Below, piece after piece: positions 7,225 through 16,299 of a stretch of 64,000 nucleotides of DNA (positions within the stretch are counted from its first letter, which is position 1; each line of letters begins with the position of its first letter). The translations under genes and the position numbers were made by a program. Under the pieces are notes generated by a model that was not told where the DNA came from, did not search any database, and saw only the letters and a list, made by a program, of their open reading frames with translations. Location of the stretch: positions 3,124,001-3,188,000 of the forward strand of contig NZ_CP034413.3 in assembly GCF_005121165.3 (NCBI RefSeq), written 5' to 3'. This DNA comes from Dysosmobacter welbionis. GTDB lineage: Bacteria; Bacillota; Clostridia; Oscillospirales; Oscillospiraceae.

Positions 7225-8985
7225 ATGACGACCCGACAGTTTCAGGAGAGCTCCGCCCTGCGGATCTTCCTGTCCTACTTCAAGCCCCACCGGAAGCTGT
7301 TTTTCCTGGATATGTGCTGCGCCCTGATGATCGCCGTGATCGATCTGGCGTTTCCCTACGTCTCCCGGTGGTGCATGTACCAGCTGCTGCCTGAGAGCGC
7401 CTACCGGACCTTCTTCGCCGTGATGGCGGTGGTGTTCTGCGCATACATCCTGCGGTCCGTGTTCACCTATATCATCTGCTATTACGGCCACACCTTCGGC
7501 ATCCTGGTGGAGGCGGACATCCGCCGGGACCTGTTCCGCCACATGCAGGAGCTGAGCTTCGACTACTACGACCGCAACCGCACCGGACAGCTGATGAGCC
7601 GCCTGACGGCGGACCTGTTCGACATCACGGAGCTGGCCCACCACGGACCGGAGGACATCTTCATCTCCGGCGTTACCATTGTGGGCGCGCTGGCCATCAT
7701 GTTCACCATCCAGTGGCAGCTGGCTCTGGTGATCGCCTGCATCATCCCTGTGTTCTTCCTGGTGGTGTGGAAGTGCCGCAAGTCCATGCAGGACGCCTCG
7801 ATCAAGGTGAAGCAGCGGACGGCCACCATCAACGCCGACATCGAGTCGGGCCTCTCGGGCATCAAGACCGCCAAGGCCTTTGCCAATGAGGAGGCGGAGC
7901 TGGAGAAGTTCGACGTGTCCAACGACAGCTTCAAGACCTCCAAGCGGGCGTTCCACCGGGCCATGGGCCGGTTCAACGCGGTGATGGAGTTCTTCCTGTG
8001 CATCCTCTCCGTGGCGGTGATCTCCGTGGGCGGCTTCCTCATCATGCAGGGCCGGATGGACACGGTGGACCTCATCACCTTCAGCCTGTATATCACGACC
8101 TTCGTGAACCCGGTGCGCAAGCTCTCCACCTTTGCGGAGCTGTTTGCCAACGGCACCGCCGGCTTTGCCCGGTTTGTGGAGCTGATGCGGGAGGAGCCTG
8201 CCATGCAGGATGCCCCCGATGCCACCACTCTTTCCCGGGTGGAGGGGCGCATCGACGTGGACCATGTGTCCTTCGCCTATCAGGATGACATGGCGGTGCT
8301 CCACGACGTGGACCTCCACATTCGCCCCGGCGAGACCATCGCCGTGGTGGGGCCCTCCGGCGGTGGTAAATCTACTCTGTGCCAGCTGATCCCCCGGTTC
8401 TACGATGTGACGGACGGCGCGGTCCGCATCGACGGCCACGACGTCCGGCAGGTGACCCAGGAGTCCCTGCGGCAGAATGTGGGCGTGGTGCAGCAGGATG
8501 TATTCCTCTTCGCCGCCAGCATTCTGGAGAACATCCGCTACGGCAAGCCCGGCGCCTCGGAGGAGGAGGTGGCCCGGGCGGCGAAGCTGGCGGAGATCTA
8601 TGATGACATCGTGGCCCTGCCGGAGGGGTTCAACACCTATGTGGGGGAACGGGGCACCCTGCTCTCCGGCGGACAGAAGCAGCGCATCTCCATCGCCCGG
8701 ATCTTCCTGAAGGACCCGCCGGTGCTGATTCTGGACGAGGCCACCTCCGCCCTGGACAGCGTGACGGAGGCCAAGCTCCAGGAGACCTTTGAGAAGCTGG
8801 CCCACGGCCGCACCACCATCATCATTGCCCACCGGCTTTCCACCGTCCGCAATGCGGACCGGATCGCCGTCATTGAGGACGGCCGCATCACGGAGCTGGG
8901 CAGCCACGACCAGCTGATGGCGAAAAATGGCGCTTATGCGGAGCTGGTGCGGACGCAGGAGCTGATCGGCCATGGAAAAGAGTAA
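7225..8985 (+). CDS. ABC exporter, fused permease and ATPase (MsbA/BmrA type)
   Basis: A 586-aa half-transporter that should work as a homodimer. Six membrane helices fill the first 310 residues, followed by an ATPase with Walker A (GPSGGGKST), signature LSGGQKQR, Walker B plus D-loop (LILDEATSALD) and the switch histidine (IIAHRLS). Such proteins expel lipids, drugs or peptides; the substrate is not evident. The ATG at 7225 follows AAGGAGAG; upstream in-frame codons lie in the promoter. The end overlaps ylmH by 14 nt. Confidence 0.92.
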   Translation: MTTRQFQESSALRIFLSYFKPHRKLFFLDMCCALMIAVIDLAFPYVSRWCMYQLLPESAYRTFFAVMAVVFCAYILRSVFTYIICYYGHTFGILVEADIRRDLFRHMQELSFDYYDRNRTGQLMSRLTADLFDITELAHHGPEDIFISGVTIVGALAIMFTIQWQLALVIACIIPVFFLVVWKCRKSMQDASIKVKQRTATINADIESGLSGIKTAKAFANEEAELEKFDVSNDSFKTSKRAFHRAMGRFNAVMEFFLCILSVAVISVGGFLIMQGRMDTVDLITFSLYITTFVNPVRKLSTFAELFANGTAGFARFVELMREEPAMQDAPDATTLSRVEGRIDVDHVSFAYQDDMAVLHDVDLHIRPGETIAVVGPSGGGKSTLCQLIPRFYDVTDGAVRIDGHDVRQVTQESLRQNVGVVQQDVFLFAASILENIRYGKPGASEEEVARAAKLAEIYDDIVALPEGFNTYVGERGTLLSGGQKQRISIARIFLKDPPVLILDEATSALDSVTEAKLQETFEKLAHGRTTIIIAHRLSTVRNADRIAVIEDGRITELGSHDQLMAKNGAYAELVRTQELIGHGKE

Positions 8986-9763
8986 GTTGCTGGACCGCTG
9001 CGGGGCCGAGGGGGAGGACCGGCTGCTGCTGGCCAAGGTCCTGGACCGGGCTGCCCAGGCGGAGGAGCGCAATATTCCCGCCTGTACGGACTTTCTCTCC
9101 CCACAGCAGCAGATGATGGCCGGGGACCTGCTGCGTCTTGCGGGCATCCCGGAGACCGCTTGGCTCCGTCAGGGAGGCTACCAGGGAGCGGAGCGGAACA
9201 TCCTGCTTTTCCTGCCGGACTGGATGGAGCCGGAGACGGCGGAGCCCCCGCTCCGATGTCTGCGGGGGGCCTTCCGGCCGGACGACCGGCTGAACCACCG
9301 GGACATCCTGGGCAGCCTCATGGGTATGGGCATCGTCCGGGAGAAGGTAGGGGACATTCTGGTGTCCCCGGAGAGTGCGGACCTGATCGTGCTGGACACG
9401 GTGGCGGATTTCCTGCTCTCCAGCTGGAACAGCGCCGGCCGGGCGAAGCTGACGGTGACGGAGATCCCCGCCGCCCACCTCCACATCCCGGAGGTGCGGT
9501 GCGAGGAGGTGCGGGACACGGTCAGTTCCCTGCGGCTGGATGCGGTGTGTTCCACCGGTTTTCGGATGGCGAGAGGGAAGGCGGTGGATATGATCTCTTC
9601 CGGCCACGTCCAGGTGAACTGGCGGCCCTGTACGAAGGCGGACAAGCTGCTTACAGAGGGGGACACGGTCTCCGCCCGGGGATTTGGAAAATTTCAGTTG
9701 GCGGCGGTGGGCGGCGTCACGAAAAAGGGCCGCACCGCCATTGTGGTGAAGCGATATATTTGA
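8972..9763 (+). CDS. ylmH: YlmH-type S4-domain RNA-binding protein
   Basis: 263 aa. The N-terminal two thirds match the YlmH/YggW-like region found next to division genes in Firmicutes; the C-terminus is an S4 RNA-binding domain (RLDAVCSTGFRMARGKAVDMI, then HVQVNWRP). YlmH has been linked to cell division and, more recently, to rescue of stalled 50S subunits. Here it is not in the usual sepF-ylmG cluster but overlaps the ABC exporter by 14 nt, so it is probably co-transcribed with it. Confidence 0.85.
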   Translation: MEKSKLLDRCGAEGEDRLLLAKVLDRAAQAEERNIPACTDFLSPQQQMMAGDLLRLAGIPETAWLRQGGYQGAERNILLFLPDWMEPETAEPPLRCLRGAFRPDDRLNHRDILGSLMGMGIVREKVGDILVSPESADLIVLDTVADFLLSSWNSAGRAKLTVTEIPAAHLHIPEVRCEEVRDTVSSLRLDAVCSTGFRMARGKAVDMISSGHVQVNWRPCTKADKLLTEGDTVSARGFGKFQLAAVGGVTKKGRTAIVVKRYI

Positions 9764-9779
9764 GAGAGGAGGGTGCAGC

Positions 9780-9986
9780 GTGCTGGAATACGAGTTTGAA
9801 GAGGTATCCTGCGGCGAGGTCTACGGGTTTTACTTGCGGGAGACCGCTGCTCATCGGGAGGTCATCGTCCGCCGGGCGGCGGATGGCTGGCGATATGTGG
9901 GATGCATCCCCAAAAGCCAGCGCCGGCCTTACGGCTTTATCGAGAGCATCGACCTGGTATTCGAGCGCCAGCGGCCTGAGACCTGA
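9780..9986 (+). CDS. Small DUF4177-like protein
   Basis: 68 aa, starting at GTG after GAGGAGGG. The sequence (YEFEEVSC..., then DGWRYVGCIPKSQ) resembles DUF4177 proteins, small cytoplasmic beta-rich proteins of unknown role. It sits 16 nt after ylmH and 15 nt before the DUF896 gene in the same direction, so it is likely part of one operon. Confidence 0.6.
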   Translation: MLEYEFEEVSCGEVYGFYLRETAAHREVIVRRAADGWRYVGCIPKSQRRPYGFIESIDLVFERQRPET

Positions 9987-10001
9987 CAGGAGGAGCGAAA
10001 C

Positions 10002-10211
10002 ATGGAGCAAAAGCAGATCGACCGCATCAACGAGCTGGCCCGGAAGGCCAAGACACCGGAGGGCCTGACGGAGTGGGAGCGGATGGAGCAGGCGGCATTG
10101 CGGCGGGAGTACATCGACTCCGTGCTGGGGAACCTGAAGAGCCAGCTGGACCACACCTATGTGGTGGATGACCAGGGCAACAAGCGGAAACTGAAGCAGA
10201 AGGAGGACTGA
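10002..10211 (+). CDS. DUF896 (YnzC-like) protein
   Basis: 69 aa matching the YnzC/DUF896 family: a two-helix N-terminus (IDRINELARKAKTPEGLTEWE) and a short basic tail. The family is found across Firmicutes; B. subtilis YnzC is linked to the SOS operon yneA-yneB-ynzC, but its function is not settled. The ribosome site AGGAG precedes the ATG. Confidence 0.88.
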   Translation: MEQKQIDRINELARKAKTPEGLTEWERMEQAALRREYIDSVLGNLKSQLDHTYVVDDQGNKRKLKQKED

Positions 10212-10216
10212 GTGCC

Positions 10217-11389
10217 GTGGCCGGAAAGAAACAGAAGCAGGAAGGCGTTGGCGCTTGGATAGCCATCGTAATCCTCTTCGCCGTCGGCCTGTGGCCCATC
10301 GCCCTGGTGATGCTGCTGGTCAAACTCTTCGGAAACGACGGGCAGAAGCGGAGGCAGGCCCCGCCCCCGCTGCAGACGGCGGCGCCGGAGCCGGCGGCCG
10401 CCGCATCCGCCGGGACTGCCGGCAGGACCAAAAAGGCCGTGCGCAGCGCCATGAAGTCCCCGGCGGTGAAGAAGTCTAACGCCAAGTGGCTGAAGATCAT
10501 TGGCGCGGTGCTGGCGGTCTGCGGCCTGGCGGCCTGCTGGTCCACCATCGAGATGATGATTTGGCTGGGCGGCGTGGAGCCTTGGTATATCGAAGAGCTG
10601 CTGTGGGCCTTAGCCATTGCTGCTGCCGGTGGGGCTATGTTCTGCAGCGGGGTCTCCATCGGCCGCAGTCTGAAGCGGTACAACAAGTATCTGGCCGTGG
10701 TTGGGAATTACGAGGCTATGGCAGTGGAACAGCTGTGCCGCACCCTGGGCTATTCCAGGGACCGGGTGGAGAAGGACCTGCAGAAGATGATCGATAAAGG
10801 CTACTTCGGGGATGAGGCGTATCTGAACATGGAGCTGGGGTATCTCTTCCGCAGCGGCCAGGCGGACGCGGACCTGAAACAGAAGCGCCGGCAGGAGGAG
10901 GCGGCCGCGGCGCCGCCCCCCAAGGAGACGGAGGAGGGCTGCTCCGGAATCCTGCGGAGGATCCGCCGGGCCAACGACGCCATCGCGGACCCGGGACTCT
11001 CTGCCAAGATCGACCGGCTGGAGACCATCACCGCCAAGATCTTCCGGGCGGTGGAGGAGGACCCGAAGAAGCGAGACCGGATCGATACCTTCCTGAACTA
11101 CTACCTGCCTACTACCCAGAAGCTGTTGGACTCCTACGCGGAGTTTGAGGCTGCCGGGGTGGAGGGGGAGAACCTCCGCCAGGCCAAAGCCCGGATCGAG
11201 TCCACCATGGACCTGATTATCAAGGGCTTTGAGCACCAGCTGGACGAGCTGTACAAGGCCGACGCCATGGATGTGGACAGCGACATCCGGGTAATGGAGA
11301 CCATGCTGGAGCGGGATACTGCCAGTGTGGAAAAGGACTTTGGCCTGGGAGAGTTCGCAGCGGAACAGAAGCCGGAAGAGACGGAATAA
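10217..11389 (+). CDS. XpaC-like membrane protein (5-bromo-4-chloroindolyl phosphate hydrolysis family)
   Basis: 390 aa, GTG start after GGAGG. Hydrophobic helices lie near residues 10-35, 95-115 and 120-145, followed by a DUF1707/winged-helix-like segment (LCRTLGYSRDRVEKDLQKMI) and a C-terminal XpaC domain (RDRIDTFLNYYLPTTQKLL). XpaC is named from a phosphatase-like phenotype in B. subtilis; its true activity is uncertain. In Firmicutes it often accompanies TelA/toxic-anion resistance genes, but no telA is in the window. Confidence 0.8.
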   Translation: MAGKKQKQEGVGAWIAIVILFAVGLWPIALVMLLVKLFGNDGQKRRQAPPPLQTAAPEPAAAASAGTAGRTKKAVRSAMKSPAVKKSNAKWLKIIGAVLAVCGLAACWSTIEMMIWLGGVEPWYIEELLWALAIAAAGGAMFCSGVSIGRSLKRYNKYLAVVGNYEAMAVEQLCRTLGYSRDRVEKDLQKMIDKGYFGDEAYLNMELGYLFRSGQADADLKQKRRQEEAAAAPPPKETEEGCSGILRRIRRANDAIADPGLSAKIDRLETITAKIFRAVEEDPKKRDRIDTFLNYYLPTTQKLLDSYAEFEAAGVEGENLRQAKARIESTMDLIIKGFEHQLDELYKADAMDVDSDIRVMETMLERDTASVEKDFGLGEFAAEQKPEETE

Positions 11390-11395
11390 AAAGGG

Positions 11396-11427
11396 ACCCG
11401 GCGCGGAAATCCGCGCCGGGTTTCTTT
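11396..11427 (+). terminator. Terminator after the XpaC gene
   Basis: A GC-rich stem (ACCCGGCGCGGA and its complement) is followed by TTCTTTG. The HpaI-like gene ends just beyond it on the other strand. Confidence 0.7.
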
Positions 11428-11438
11428 GCGTCGGGGAC

Positions 11439-12212
11439 TTACTTGCCCCAAACGTCCGCTACCAGATTTTTGTACATCTCTACATAGAACAGGGAGTCCA
11501 TGCCCAAGGTAACGCTGTCAAAGCCCTCGGCAAACCGCTGGCGGCTGGCTGCCGCACTGCCGGTAAAGATGATGGAGAGCTTGCCGCTGCGCTTGCAGGC
11601 CGCCTGGACCCGCAGGATGGCGTCATGGACCACCGGTGCGTTGAACTCGCCGGGGTGGCCCAGGGCAATGGACAGGTCAAAGGGCCCCACAAAGATGCCG
11701 TCTACACCGTCCATAGCGGTGATCTCCTCAATGTGCTCCAGGCAGCCCACAGTTTCGCACTGGGGCAGCAGCAGCGTCTCCCGGTTGCTGGTCTCCATAT
11801 AGCCGGAAATGGAGACCGCATGGGCGGCGTGGCCCCAGCCGCCGTCCCGGGTGGGGCAGAAGCCCCGGTTCCCCAGAGGCGCGAACTTGGCATACCGGAC
11901 CAGCTCCCGGACTTCCTCCACGGTCTCCACGCAGGGGACCACCACACCCTGGGCACCCACGTCCAGCAGCCGCAGCACTGCCGTGCGGGAGATCTCATTG
12001 GCCCGGGCCAGGGCCGTCAGGCCTGCGCCCTGGGCGGCGGCGATCTGGGCCGCAGCGGATTCGATCCCGGCGGGGGAGTGCTCCGTGTCCACGATCACAT
12101 AGTCCAGTCCGGTATAACGCAGGCTCTCCACCGCCAGGGGGCTGCCGATGGCGGAGAAGGTTCCCAGGCTCTGGCGGCCCTGGTGAAATTTTTCTAAAAC
12201 AGTATTTTCCAT
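11439..12212 (-). CDS. HpcH/HpaI-family aldolase
   Basis: 257 aa. HpaI-type aldolases cleave or form bonds with pyruvate or acetaldehyde using a divalent metal. The family motifs are present: VDTEHSP near residue 42, the GVVVPCVET metal region, and GPFDLSIALG near residue 180. The physiological substrate (2,4-dihydroxyheptanedioate, ketodeoxyglucarate or another hydroxy-keto acid) cannot be told. It is monocistronic with its own promoter. Confidence 0.87.
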   Translation of the reverse strand: MENTVLEKFHQGRQSLGTFSAIGSPLAVESLRYTGLDYVIVDTEHSPAGIESAAAQIAAAQGAGLTALARANEISRTAVLRLLDVGAQGVVVPCVETVEEVRELVRYAKFAPLGNRGFCPTRDGGWGHAAHAVSISGYMETSNRETLLLPQCETVGCLEHIEEITAMDGVDGIFVGPFDLSIALGHPGEFNAPVVHDAILRVQAACKRSGKLSIIFTGSAAASRQRFAEGFDSVTLGMDSLFYVEMYKNLVADVWGK

Positions 12213-12244
12213 AGCATCCGATCCTCCTGAAAATCATTGATTCT

Positions 12245-12272
12245 ATTATACCCCCCGGAGGATGCCTGTCAA
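12245..12272 (-). promoter_or_regulatory. Promoter of the HpaI-like gene
   Basis: Minus-strand TTGACA and TATAAT, spaced 16 nt here across a C6 run; if that run lost a base like others in the window the spacing would be 17. Confidence 0.65.
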
Positions 12273-12321
12273 TTCCGGAGTAGCGGGCAAAACCCTCCAA
12301 AAATCATGCCAAAAACAGCAA

Positions 12322-12347
12322 AAGGGTTGGCCCAAAGGCCAACCCCT
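12322..12347 (-). terminator. Terminator of the por operon
   Basis: On the minus strand a GGTTGGCC stem with a four-base loop is followed by CCCTTTTGCTGTTTTT, just after the porB stop. Confidence 0.75.
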
Positions 12348-12379
12348 TCGTACTGATATGGAGAGTGCGGAAGGACTGC

Positions 12380-13312
12380 TTACAGCTCGCAGAGCTTGAG
12401 GAGCTCCTCCCAGTTTTTGTCCACTTCCTTCTGGACCTCTTCGATCATCCACTCGTTGCCGGGCTTGAACATGTGGGCAAAGCGGCCCTGCATCTTCAGG
12501 TACTCCTCCACCGGCAGCTTGTTCTTGGGCTTGTAGCTGAGGATGTATTTGCCCTCAACCACCTCGTACAGCGGCCACACGCAGGTCTCCACCGCCATCT
12601 TGGTGACCTCCATCAGCTTCTCGCTGGGATACCGCCAGCCGCGGGGGCAGGGCGCCATCACGTTCAAGAACGCCGCGCCGGGGGTGTAGATGGCCTTGTG
12701 GGCCTTCTCCGTGATGTCCTTGAAGTTTCCGATGAACGTGGTCTGGGCCACATAGGGGATGCCGTGGGCCACCATGATCTTCGTCAGGTTCTTCTTCTGC
12801 TGCATCTTGCCGGGGATCACCGTGCCCTGAGGCGTGGTGGTGGTGTCGGCAAAGTGGGGGGTGGAGGAGGAACGCTGGATGCCGGTGTTCATGTACGCCT
12901 CGTTGTCGTAGCAGACATACACCATGTCGTGGCCGCGCTCCATGGCGCCGGACAGGCTCTGGAAGCCGATGTCGTAGGTGCCGCCGTCGCCGCCGAAGGC
13001 GATGAACTTGTACGTATCATCCAGCTTGCCCCGCTTCTTCATCGCCCGGTATGCCGTCTCCACGCCGGAGATCGTGGCCGCCGCATTTTCAAAGGCGTTG
13101 TGGATGAAGCTGTCCTTCCACGCCGTGTAGGGGTACATGAAGGTGGAGACCTCCAGGCAGCTGGTGGCGGAGCACACCACCGCCTTGTCCTCCGGGTTCA
13201 GGGCACGCAGCACCGTCCGCACCGCGATGGGAGAGCCGCAGCCCGCGCACATTCTGTGGCCGCCGGACAGGCGGTCCTCTTTCATCAGGTTTTCTTTCAG
13301 ACTATATGCCAT
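12380..13312 (-). CDS. porB: 2-oxoacid (pyruvate):ferredoxin oxidoreductase, beta subunit
   Basis: The thiamine-diphosphate subunit (310 aa). It carries the N-terminal cluster motif HRMCAGCGSP and the TPP/Mg site (GGDGGTYDIGFQSLS, then DNEAYMNTG). With PorA, PorC and PorD it oxidises pyruvate with CoA to acetyl-CoA and reduces ferredoxin, the main entry to butyrate and hydrogen metabolism in clostridia. Last gene of porC-porD-porA-porB; the porA stop is 15 nt upstream. Pyruvate as substrate is inferred; 2-ketoisovalerate enzymes share the architecture. Confidence 0.92.
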   Translation of the reverse strand: MAYSLKENLMKEDRLSGGHRMCAGCGSPIAVRTVLRALNPEDKAVVCSATSCLEVSTFMYPYTAWKDSFIHNAFENAAATISGVETAYRAMKKRGKLDDTYKFIAFGGDGGTYDIGFQSLSGAMERGHDMVYVCYDNEAYMNTGIQRSSSTPHFADTTTTPQGTVIPGKMQQKKNLTKIMVAHGIPYVAQTTFIGNFKDITEKAHKAIYTPGAAFLNVMAPCPRGWRYPSEKLMEVTKMAVETCVWPLYEVVEGKYILSYKPKNKLPVEEYLKMQGRFAHMFKPGNEWMIEEVQKEVDKNWEELLKLCEL

Positions 13313-13327
13313 GACTGTTTTCCCTCC

Positions 13328-14506
13328 TTATTCCCGGACGTCCAGGTAGCGATAGGTCTCGCCCACCTCGCCGGTGGCCGCGATCTTCTCCAGCTCCGCG
13401 AACACGTGCTGAATGCTCTCCACCCGCACGTCGCGGCCGCCCAGGCCGTAGATGTAGTTGATGCCCTTGGGGCCGCTGATGCCCGCCGCGTACAGGCTGG
13501 CCGTGACCTCCGCGAACATGGGGCCGCAGTGGGCGTTGAAGCTGTCGTCCTTGTCCATCACGGCGAAGGCCTTCACGTTCTTCAGGGCTTCGCAGATATC
13601 CTCACTGGGGAAGGGACGGAAGGAGCGGACCTTGATCTGGCCCACCTTCTTGCCCTGGGCCCGCAGCTCGTTGATGGCCTCCTTGGCGGTGCCGGCGGAG
13701 GAGCCGATGATGACGATGGCCTCCTCAGCGTCGTCCATCATATAGGTCTCGATCAGGCCGTAGGTCCGGCCGGTCATCTCGCCGAATTCCTTGCCCACCT
13801 TGCGGATCACGTCCTTGGCGTCCATCATGGCCTGGGCCTGCTGCCGCTTGGCCTCCATGTAGTACACGGGCGTGGCGTAGGCGCCCACGGCCATGGGCTC
13901 GCCGGGCTTCAGCAGCGCGTGGGCGGGCTTGTACTCACCCACGAACTCCTTGACCTTCTCTGTCTCCACCAGCTCGATGTTCTCGATGGCGTGGGAGGTG
14001 ATGAAGCCGTCCTGGCACACCATGATGGGCAGGCTCACCGCCTCCGCGATCCGCATGGCCTGCAGGTAGTTGTCGTAGGCCTCCTGGTTCGTCTCCGCAA
14101 ACAGCATCAGCCAGCCGGCATCCCGCACGCCCATGGCGTCGGAGTGGTCGTTGTTGATGTTGATGGGGCCGGACAGGGCGCGGCAGGAGACGGCCAGCGT
14201 GATGGGCAGCCGGTCGGAGGCCGCCACGTACAGCATCTCCGTCATGTAGCACAGGCCGCAGGAGGAGGTGGCGGAAATGGCACGGCAGCCAGCAGCCTCC
14301 GCGCCGATGCAGGTAGACATGGCGCTGTGCTCGCTCTCCACCGCGATGAACAGCGTGTCCACTTCCCCGTTGTCCACGTATGTAGAGAAGTACTGGGGGA
14401 TCTCCGTGGACGGCGTGATGGGATACGCGCCCATCACATCCGGGTTGATCTGCTTCATGGCATAGGCGACCGCCTCATTGCCGGAAAGTCTTTCTCTGAT
14501 TCCCAT
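13328..14506 (-). CDS. porA: 2-oxoacid (pyruvate):ferredoxin oxidoreductase, alpha subunit
   Basis: 392 aa. The pyrimidine-binding half of the active site: GNEAVAYAMKQINPDVMGAY with the PITPSTEI motif at the N-terminus, and the conserved ESEHSAMS segment. It pairs with PorB to form the catalytic core. A separate small gamma and ferredoxin-like delta subunit precede it, so this is the four-subunit enzyme rather than the single-chain PFOR common in clostridia. The GGAGGGGAA ribosome site fits the ATG at 14506. Confidence 0.92.
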   Translation of the reverse strand: MGIRERLSGNEAVAYAMKQINPDVMGAYPITPSTEIPQYFSTYVDNGEVDTLFIAVESEHSAMSTCIGAEAAGCRAISATSSCGLCYMTEMLYVAASDRLPITLAVSCRALSGPININNDHSDAMGVRDAGWLMLFAETNQEAYDNYLQAMRIAEAVSLPIMVCQDGFITSHAIENIELVETEKVKEFVGEYKPAHALLKPGEPMAVGAYATPVYYMEAKRQQAQAMMDAKDVIRKVGKEFGEMTGRTYGLIETYMMDDAEEAIVIIGSSAGTAKEAINELRAQGKKVGQIKVRSFRPFPSEDICEALKNVKAFAVMDKDDSFNAHCGPMFAEVTASLYAAGISGPKGINYIYGLGGRDVRVESIQHVFAELEKIAATGEVGETYRYLDVRE

Positions 14507-14521
14507 TGTTCCTTCCCCTCC

Positions 14522-14829
14522 TTATTTCTCGTCCTTGACCATAGTGATGGCCCGAAGGGGCAGGTGTTGGCGCAGATGCCGCAGCCCTTGCAGAAGAAGT
14601 AGTCGAAGTCCTCCCGCTTGCCCTCGCCGTTCACCGGGATGGACATATCCGGGCACACCGGCGCGCACAGCAGGCACTGCCGGCACTTGTCCCAGTCGAT
14701 CACGGGCTTCATGGTCCGCCAGTCGCCGGTCTCCACCACGCTGGACGTGCCGCCCTCATAAATGTTGCAGCCCGGGGTGATGTCCTTCCAGGTCACGTCC
14801 GGGGTCATATCCTTCGCCAGATGGCTCAT
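14522..14829 (-). CDS. porD: 2-oxoacid:ferredoxin oxidoreductase, delta (ferredoxin-like) subunit (frameshifted here)
   Basis: Carries two 4Fe-4S clusters that pass electrons out of the enzyme: CRQCLLCAPVCP and CKGCGICANTCP. The frame breaks after the last cysteine at 14551-14560, next to a GGGG run; one added base restores a normal ending (AITMVKDEK) and a stop at 14522, giving 102 aa. The gene start overlaps the porC stop by four bases. Because both clusters are intact and the repaired tail is typical, the break is most likely a sequence error. Confidence 0.88.
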
Positions 14830-15404
14830 CCTACCTGCACCTCCTCCAGAGATCTCTTCAGCGCCCGCATATTGCCCTCGATGACCTGGGGCTTGCTGGC
14901 GAACTTGTGCTTGAAGGAGCCCTCCATATCCTTGATGAACTCCTCCTCCCCGATGACGCCGGACACCCTCACGATGGCGGCCAGCATGGGGGTGTTGGGG
15001 AAGTTCTTGCCCAGCTCCTCCTCGCTGATCTTACCGGCGTCGATGGTGCAGACCCGGCCCTCGTAGCCCTTCAGCAGGGGCCGCAGCTCCGCGGGGGACT
15101 TGCTGGAGTTGATGACGATGGCGCCTTCCTTCTTCAATCCGGCGGTCACGTCCACGGCGGACAGCAGGGTCTCATCCACGACCACCACATAGTCCGGGAA
15201 GTAGATGTTGGAATGGACGGTGCTCCGCTCGGAGCTGATCCGGTTGTAGGCGGTGATGGGCGCGCCCATGCGCTCGGGACCGTACTCCGGGAAGCCCTGG
15301 ACATACTTGCCCGTGTTGAACGCCGCGTCCGCCAGCAGCAGCGACGCCGTTTTGGCGCCCTGGCCGCCCCGGCCGTGCCATCGGATCTCTACAATGTCTT
15401 TCAT
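14826..15404 (-). CDS. porC: 2-oxoacid:ferredoxin oxidoreductase, gamma subunit
   Basis: 192 aa, first gene of the operon. The N-terminus is typical (IRWHGRGGQGAKTA) and the GFPEYGPERMGAP segment matches PorC. This subunit helps bind CoA and hold the complex together. The ATG at 15404 follows AGGAGGATCAAGC; the longer in-frame reading upstream crosses the promoter and is rejected. Confidence 0.92.
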   Translation of the reverse strand: MKDIVEIRWHGRGGQGAKTASLLLADAAFNTGKYVQGFPEYGPERMGAPITAYNRISSERSTVHSNIYFPDYVVVVDETLLSAVDVTAGLKKEGAIVINSSKSPAELRPLLKGYEGRVCTIDAGKISEEELGKNFPNTPMLAAIVRVSGVIGEEEFIKDMEGSFKHKFASKPQVIEGNMRALKRSLEEVQVG

Positions 15405-15485
15405 GCTTGATCCTCCTCGTTCGGTTTGGCCCCCAAGCGGGGGCCGTCTCGAAATTTGCCGTTTTGAGTGCTTGTCAGCATGTAT

Positions 15486-15515
15486 AGTATAGTCCTTTTC
15501 TGCGAGGAATGTCAA
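15486..15515 (-). promoter_or_regulatory. Promoter of the porCDAB operon
   Basis: Minus-strand TTGACA and TATACT with an 18-nt spacer, 82 nt before porC. Both boxes are close to consensus, fitting a highly expressed central enzyme. Confidence 0.75.
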
Positions 15516-15717
15516 TTCTATAACAAATTAGACAGTATAGAAATCTGTGAATGCCAGCGGCTTCTTTTTGTTATAAGTGCGCAAATAGCTGGGGACTCTG
15601 TTCTGTATTCCTGCCTTTTTGCACAAAAAAGAGTCCTTTTTTTCGGCGCTTTGCTCGCTGGAAGTAGCATACTCCAGTATGGCTGACAGGCTGGGCAGCC
15701 GCAGCACAGGTGAAAAG
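15516..15717. other. Intergenic stretch upstream of por
   Basis: About 200 AT-richer bases between the por promoter and the hairpin at 15718. Short open frames cross it on both strands, but none has a ribosome site or a recognisable product. I see no gene here. Confidence 0.5.
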
Positions 15718-15751
15718 CGGCTCCCGGCACCGTCGTGGGCGCCGGGAGCCG
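15718..15751 (-). terminator. Terminator of the 142-aa gene
   Basis: An 11-bp perfect stem (CGGCTCCCGGC and its complement) is followed on the minus strand by CTTTTCAC. Confidence 0.65.
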
Positions 15752-15772
15752 CGGGATGTATTTGAAAGCCGC

Positions 15773-16201
15773 TTACCGGGCCGCCTGGAGCAGCTTTTCT
15801 GCAATGACCTCTACATCTTCACCGGAGGCCACAAAGTCCATGACATTGGGCAGGGAGAGGGAGCGGCGCAGCAGCGCCGTGTAGTAGCGCATCGCCCATT
15901 CCCGGCCGGTGACAGAGCAGTGCTGGATGATTTCCACAAGCTCTACCAGTTCCTCCCGGGACAGGTCGGGGATACAGGGCGGTTCCGGCGTCAGTGTGAG
16001 CCGTGCCAATGTGTCCAGGTCCGTCCAGCTCCAGTATTCCGCAAATTCCACATCAGTGTGGACTTTGCCCGTGAGAGCGGCCAGGTCCTCCAGCTCCGCG
16101 CCGGCGGTACCGGGTTCTTTGTCTGCAATGGCTGCAATCAGGGCCTCCACCGCGTCCAGCTTGCCTTCGTCGATTCGGGGAAACTCCAGTGCCTTTCTCA
16201 T
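15773..16201 (-). CDS. Uncharacterised acidic protein (142 aa)
   Basis: I do not recognise a family. The start at 16201 follows GAGGAGGCGCACC; the longer reading from 16291 has no ribosome site and overlaps the promoter of the zinc-binding gene. The protein is acidic, mostly helical, with no signal peptide or membrane segment; two phrases stand out (FAEYWSWTDLDTLARLTL, and VEIIQHCSVTGREWAMRYY). It is monocistronic, closed by a hairpin, and divergent from the zinc-binding lipoprotein gene. Confidence 0.65.
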   Translation of the reverse strand: MRKALEFPRIDEGKLDAVEALIAAIADKEPGTAGAELEDLAALTGKVHTDVEFAEYWSWTDLDTLARLTLTPEPPCIPDLSREELVELVEIIQHCSVTGREWAMRYYTALLRRSLSLPNVMDFVASGEDVEVIAEKLLQAAR

Positions 16202-16299
16202 GGTGCGCCTCCTCTGAAATCTTAGCGTTTTCTTAACTTTACCAGAGTTTTGCAAGTTTGCCAAGACTAATCCGCTGCATGGGACTCGCAAACCGGACC

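Noticed and set aside
7183-9147. A 654-codon open frame on the minus strand
   Set aside because: Antisense to the ABC exporter, which has all its motifs.
12365-14602. A 745-codon open frame on the plus strand
   Set aside because: It is antisense to porA/porB; the composition (His/Gly/Asp/Val repeats) is the mirror of coding GC bias, and it has no family motif or ribosome site.
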